From Prorocentrum cordatum (lineage: Eukaryota; Sar; Dinophyceae; Prorocentrales; Prorocentraceae), in NCBI GenBank assembly GCA_963575745.1, contig CAUYUJ010020586.1, forward strand, positions 86,001-150,000: a stretch of DNA of 64,000 nt, written 5' to 3'. The notes beneath the pieces were generated by a model. The model saw nothing but the letters and a program-made list of their open reading frames with translations, did no database searches and was not told where the DNA came from. This document shows positions 60,391 to 64,000 of the stretch, piece after piece; the stretch's first letter is position 1; every line of letters starts with the position of its first letter. A program made the translations under genes and the position numbers.

Positions 60391-60740
60391 TGGATTCCTC
60401 TTGGGGCCTCTTGGGCGGTGGACCGTCTTGGGACCCTCTGGGGCCGTCCTAGGGCCCTCTTGAAAGCCTCTTGGGCCGTCTTGAGGCGATTTGTGGGGCC
60501 TCTTGGGCCGCTCTGGACGCCGTTAAAACCCAGAGTGCGAATGTGCTAGAAATGTTCGCTTCCCTCGGGATGAAACGATTTTGGTCTCCTGGTGCCCTCT
60601 CGGGGCGGCGCATCTCGGGGCCTTCCTCAGAGCATCTTCGGGGCCTTTTGAGCCGTCTTGAAGCAATATCCGGGCTCCGTCGGCCCTGCCAGGCCGCTCT
60701 GGTCGCTGTTCGGTGGCCTCCGGGGCAATTTTGAGCGGCG
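60391..60740 (+). repeat. Family L array, block 7
   Basis: CCTCTTGGGGCCTCTTGGGC, GTCTTGAGGCG and similar words, with the unique insert 60525-60590. Confidence 0.75.
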
Positions 60741-60871
60741 GGGGGAAGCACACGAGGCCCCAGTTAATGGGTCCATCATGTCGTGGGCACAAATGGGGCA
60801 GAAAACCCCCGAAGACGTCCCCGCCCCGGCCCCAGGCGCCCGGCACCCCGGCTTTATTCATGTGTTTATGG
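60741..60871. other. Spacer
   Basis: No gene seen. Confidence 0.3.
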
Positions 60872-60898
60872 TGAGCAGGGGCCGACCGTCCAGGCATT

Positions 60899-61083
60899 CC
60901 TATGGGCCTACCACGACATGTGCTTAGACACCCAAACTGTTCAAGAAGAACAAAAACATAAACAGTGTTCTGATAATTTCAACCCAATGTGTTAAAACAA
61001 GACAGTCCCAGCCAGACATGTTCTAAGAACAATTCGTCTAAACCACAAAAGGTTCTTCGAACATTGTTTGGTTGGCCTATAGG
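60899..61083. mobile_element. Foldback element 2, copy 2, inside the host module
   Basis: CTATGGGCCTACCACGACAT on the left, reverse complement CTATAGGCCAACCAAACAAT on the right. Left flank GAGCAGGGGCCGACCGTCC, right flank GGCACGCCAGGACGATTCGC, as at 25.1-25.8 kb. Confidence 0.75.
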
Positions 61084-61110
61084 CACGCCAGGACGATTCG
61101 CCACTGCTTG

Positions 61111-61311
61111 ATTGTGTATGTACATTTTCATGTATGCACCTCAGATTTATGTCGGAGTATCGCCGCGCGAACGTCGACCCATCTCTTGCGGAGCAGACGT
61201 GCAGAAAGGATGACACGACTTCTGCGCGCCGCGCGAGGCCTCCGTGTTTTCCGCCATAGGGAGGGGCTCGAATTCCTGCACCAGGCCTGAGATCCTGGCG
61301 TCGTGCTTCTA
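61111..61311. other. Spacer
   Basis: No gene seen. Confidence 0.3.
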
Positions 61312-61473
61312 TAAAGGGGCCCAGGGACACATAAATCAACAGACACAAATAACAATATTCCCAATGCTTTATAATAGTTTCTGGATTTTCATCTTCGCCC
61401 CCACTTCCCATATTGTCCCATACTTTCCTGGGAGTCGACGTTTAATTGTGTCTGTGTGTGTTCCCTCCTCCTG
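61312..61473 (+). repeat. Repeat family E, copy 3
   Basis: AAAGGGGCCCAGGGACACAT, TTTCTGGATTTTCATC, CCCATATTGTCCCATACTTT, TTTAATTGTGTCTGTGTG. Confidence 0.75.
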
Positions 61474-61775
61474 ATTCTACTCACGCCCGGCGACTTTGCC
61501 CTATCTCGGACCCCAAGGCCATCACAGATCGAAGCGGCTCGGAACATGCTTCAGAAAGGTGGGGTCTCTGGCTCCGGGGCTCGAAGCATACACCAAGCTT
61601 AGCGGGGGGGAGGCACCGATGCTGCTGCCCTTGCCTCGCTTTCGCCTCTTGGGGCTGGGAGGCTCTCGTCACCACGGTTGGGTTCGCGTCGAAATCTCGG
61701 TCAGCACGCACCCCAGGAGAGCTCTGGGGAGTAGCGGCATCGGCCCCCTATGGTGACGCCCGAGCTGGCGAGGCT
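61474..61775. other. Linker between two family E copies, with shared module
   Basis: 61660-61745 (CCACGGTTGGGTTCGCGTCG, AAATCTCGGTCAGCACGCAC) is shared, inverted, with 43965-44060. No gene. Confidence 0.5.
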
Positions 61776-61939
61776 CAAGGGGCCCAAGTACACACAAGTA
61801 AATACACACAAGTAAAAGGATTCCCCGTATTTCCCCCATATTTTCTGGGTTTCTGCCTTCCCGCCCAATTCCCATATTTTCCTATATTTTCTTGGGAATC
61901 GACGATTGATTGTGTCTGTGTGTTTTTTCCCTTCCTGTC
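61776..61939 (+). repeat. Repeat family E, copy 4
   Basis: CAAGGGGCCCAAGTACACAC, CATATTTTCTGGGTTTCTGC, GATTGATTGTGTCTGTGTG. The closest match to copy 1. Confidence 0.8.
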
Positions 61940-62500
61940 AGGCGCGCGCGCCGGCGCCCGAGCCCTCTGGGAGCCTCCTGGCCTGCCGGGCTGGACTGAA
62001 GCGCCTCGGCGCCTCTTGGGAGGGCCTCCTGCCTCCGGGCGGCCTCGGGGGTTATATTGGGGCGGAGGGCTCGAAATCTCAGCTCGGGTTCCCCGTCGTG
62101 GGCCTTTCTTGGAGCTCTTCTGAGGCCCTCCTGAGCTGTCTTGGGGGCCCAACTATTGGGCCGTCTTGAGGCCATCTTGGGCCGTCTTGGGACCTCCTTG
62201 GGGCCCTCGTTGGCCGTCCAGGGGCGACTTTGGGGGTCTCTTGGGCTCTCTTCGACGCTGTGAAGACTGAAGAAATGAATGTGGTGAGAATGCACGTTAA
62301 CCCTCAAGAGTTCGACTATTTTTGGCCTCGCGAGGCTGTCTTAAGGAGCCTCCTGGGGCTATCGGGGCGTCTCGTGAGCTGTTGGGATGTCACGTGCTGC
62401 CGTCTTGGAGCGCTCTTGGGGCAAGCTGAGAGCGTCGTGGGAGCTTCCCCGGTGCCCAGAGGCTATCGTGGCCGCTTGGGGAGCGGCGCCAGAGGGCGGC
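61940..62500 (+). repeat. Family L array, block 8
   Basis: CTTGGGCCGTCTTGGGACC-type words. Includes 62260-62330, a unique insert in the position seen in other blocks. Confidence 0.75.
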
Positions 62501-62767
62501 CCAGAGAGCGCCCCGGGGCGGGGAGGGGGGGCCTGGGGCCGTGGGGCCGGGATCTCCCATGGGTGTGTGCGTATACAGGTGGTGCATCTGTGCTGTGCGA
62601 CTTGTGTAGTGTCAGCGGGTTCGGGGTCGAACCCCCCCTCCCGGAACGCCAGCAATTTCTGTTCATGGCGTTTCTCCGTCTTCGATTCTAACAATGCGTT
62701 ATGTCTATTATTCGGGGGTGGTCTCGCCGTTTCTTCGCTCTCCCATGTCAAGGGTGCGGATGCGCGG
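62501..62767. other. Spacer
   Basis: No gene seen. Confidence 0.3.
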
Positions 62768-63095
62768 GGGCCCAAGCCACGACCTCAGCGTTCCTCGAGG
62801 CATCCGCACACCTCCCGTCCGTCCGTCCGCGGAGACCTCTCCCGAGCCCTCAGCCGCAGTTCAGTGGTGGATGGCTGGTCAGCGTTTTCTGATTCGGCGT
62901 TTCGACATCGGGCAGAAAAGGGGGGGGAAGGGGGGGGGTCTGGCTCCAGACTTCTGCTTAGTGCGACTGTTTGCAGGAGTGCTGCCTCTGGGGGAGATTC
63001 CACCCGCTCGAAGCAGGCGGCAAAAAACAGCCAAGATCTACTCCAGGAGGGGGGGAAGGGAGGGGGGGTTGGGGACCCACGCCGATCGGCAAAAT
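62768..63095 (+). repeat. Repeat family D, copy 3
   Basis: CCAAGCCACGACCTCAGCGT to GCCGATCGGCAAAA, collinear with 30395-30758. Confidence 0.85.
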
Positions 63096-63235
63096 AATCA
63101 ATAAACAAACGACCACCTGGCTGGTGGGCTGTTACGCTGTTTCTTTGTTCATTTGTGCTGCCCCCCGAACACAAAGACTGGCAAAGGCATCCTTTTTCAA
63201 GTCGAAGGCATTATTATAACATATGCCCTGCCAGA
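63096..63235. other. Spacer
   Basis: No gene seen. Confidence 0.3.
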
Positions 63236-63830
63236 TGCAGTCTTAGTTCGGAGTCCTTGCGGCAGGAATCCTTACTGCGGGGATCCTTAATAAAAACATG
63301 CTCAATAAGACGGCCTTACTAAAAACAGCCTTACCCCAAATCCGTTACTAAAAGCATCCTCGCTACGGAACACTTACTACATGACGCATGACTAAAACAC
63401 CCCTTCTGCTGTGATCCTTACAGAAGAGGCCCTTACTGTCGTCATCCGCACTACGGAATCCGAATTGAAAAGGATGCTTACCAAGGACTCCTTGACAATG
63501 ACATCCTTACTCACGAATGCGTGCGCAAAGCACCCTCACGAGGGATCCCTCACTATTAAAGGAATCCTTACTGATGACTCACTGATGCAGGCGTTTCTAC
63601 TAATGAACTCTTGCAAACGAATGCGTGCGACAAGCACCCTCACTGAGGATACCTCACTGAAGAAATGCATACTAAGGACTCCTTGATGCAGGCGTTCTTA
63701 CAAATTAGCTATTGCTAACGAATGCGTGCAACAAGCACCCTCGCTAAGGATCCCTCACCAAAGGACTGCTGACCAAGGACTCCTTACCGAAGCCATTCTT
63801 GCTCATGAGCTCTTGCTAACCCCTGCGATC
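63236..63830. repeat. Two-level tandem repeat: 10-13-bp words inside a 100-bp unit
   Basis: Words such as GGATCCTTACT, GGACTCCTTGA and AAGCACCCTCACT recur every 10-13 bases. From 63517 a longer unit of about 100 bases is clear (CGAATGCGTGCG at 63517, 63617 and 63719). Confidence 0.8.
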
Positions 63831-64000
63831 CGACGTAGCGAAACAATGTACAAATTGCAACATCGTGCAAAATCACGGCGGGAGTCCTAGGCCCAATTTC
63901 TCTGCTCCATTTTCTGAGCCTGATCGATCTGTGAGGGTCCCAGGGCCAGAAAAAGCATATCCGAAAACGCATGGCTAGAAAACAATGAGACGCCAGGATC
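63831..64000. other. Window edge without a supported gene
   Basis: Nothing recognisable. Confidence 0.3.

Noticed and set aside
62600-62650. tRNA-like GGTTCGGGGTCGAACCC stretch
   Set aside because: A short inverted repeat only. No acceptor, D or anticodon arms can be placed around it.

Overview
The window looks like nuclear DNA of a dinoflagellate. The strongest sign is two decayed copies of the dinoflagellate spliced leader (6451-6472 and 19157-19178, both minus strand), each just upstream of an ATG and a broken reading frame: the signature of trans-spliced mRNAs copied back into the genome. GC-rich DNA, broken non-LTR retrotransposons, foldback elements and dense GGA/TCC, ATC and TA microsatellites agree with this. 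The species cannot be fixed from sequence alone; a GC-rich genome such as Prorocentrum is my guess. No rRNA, tRNA, CRISPR array or bacterial-style operon was found.

Layout. 0-4.7 kb: an edge fragment with a coiled coil, a double hairpin, foldback elements and GC-rich tandem repeats. 4.7-6.6 kb: spliced-leader pseudogene 1 between two GGA tracts. 7-8.3 kb: dispersed repeats. 8.6-13.5 kb (minus): an open 240-codon frame, then LINE A (endonuclease, reverse transcriptase, C2H2 fingers). 13.6-15.3 kb: repeat family G and a large GGA field. 15.5-17.9 kb: a microsatellite-free island with an unrecognised frameshifted gene. 18.0-19.4 kb: spliced-leader pseudogene 2, again between GGA tracts. 19.4-26 kb: microsatellites, a recent 73-bp tandem array, two weak plus-strand coding fragments and nested foldback elements. 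26.1-30.2 kb (minus): LINE B (endonuclease end, reverse transcriptase, RNase H, zinc motif). 30-36 kb: repeats D and G, then LINE C (minus, 3' fragment). 36-58 kb: almost entirely repeats. 58.5-60.4 kb (minus): a broken WD40 gene. 60-64 kb: repeats L, E, D, nested foldback elements and a 100-bp tandem array.

No gene here is convincingly intact except possibly the 240-codon frame at 8953-9675. The genes form no pathway; the window is a record of retroposition and repeat growth. The most notable pattern is that retroposed cassettes (both spliced-leader pseudogenes, the LINE A block, LINE B and the four copies of family G) begin, and mostly also end, at tracts that read TCC on their own sense strand. 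This suggests retroposition into, or seeding of, (TCC)n microsatellites. Dispersed families are named here by letters (D, E, F, G, H, J, K, L, M, P, R, S) only for cross-reference.
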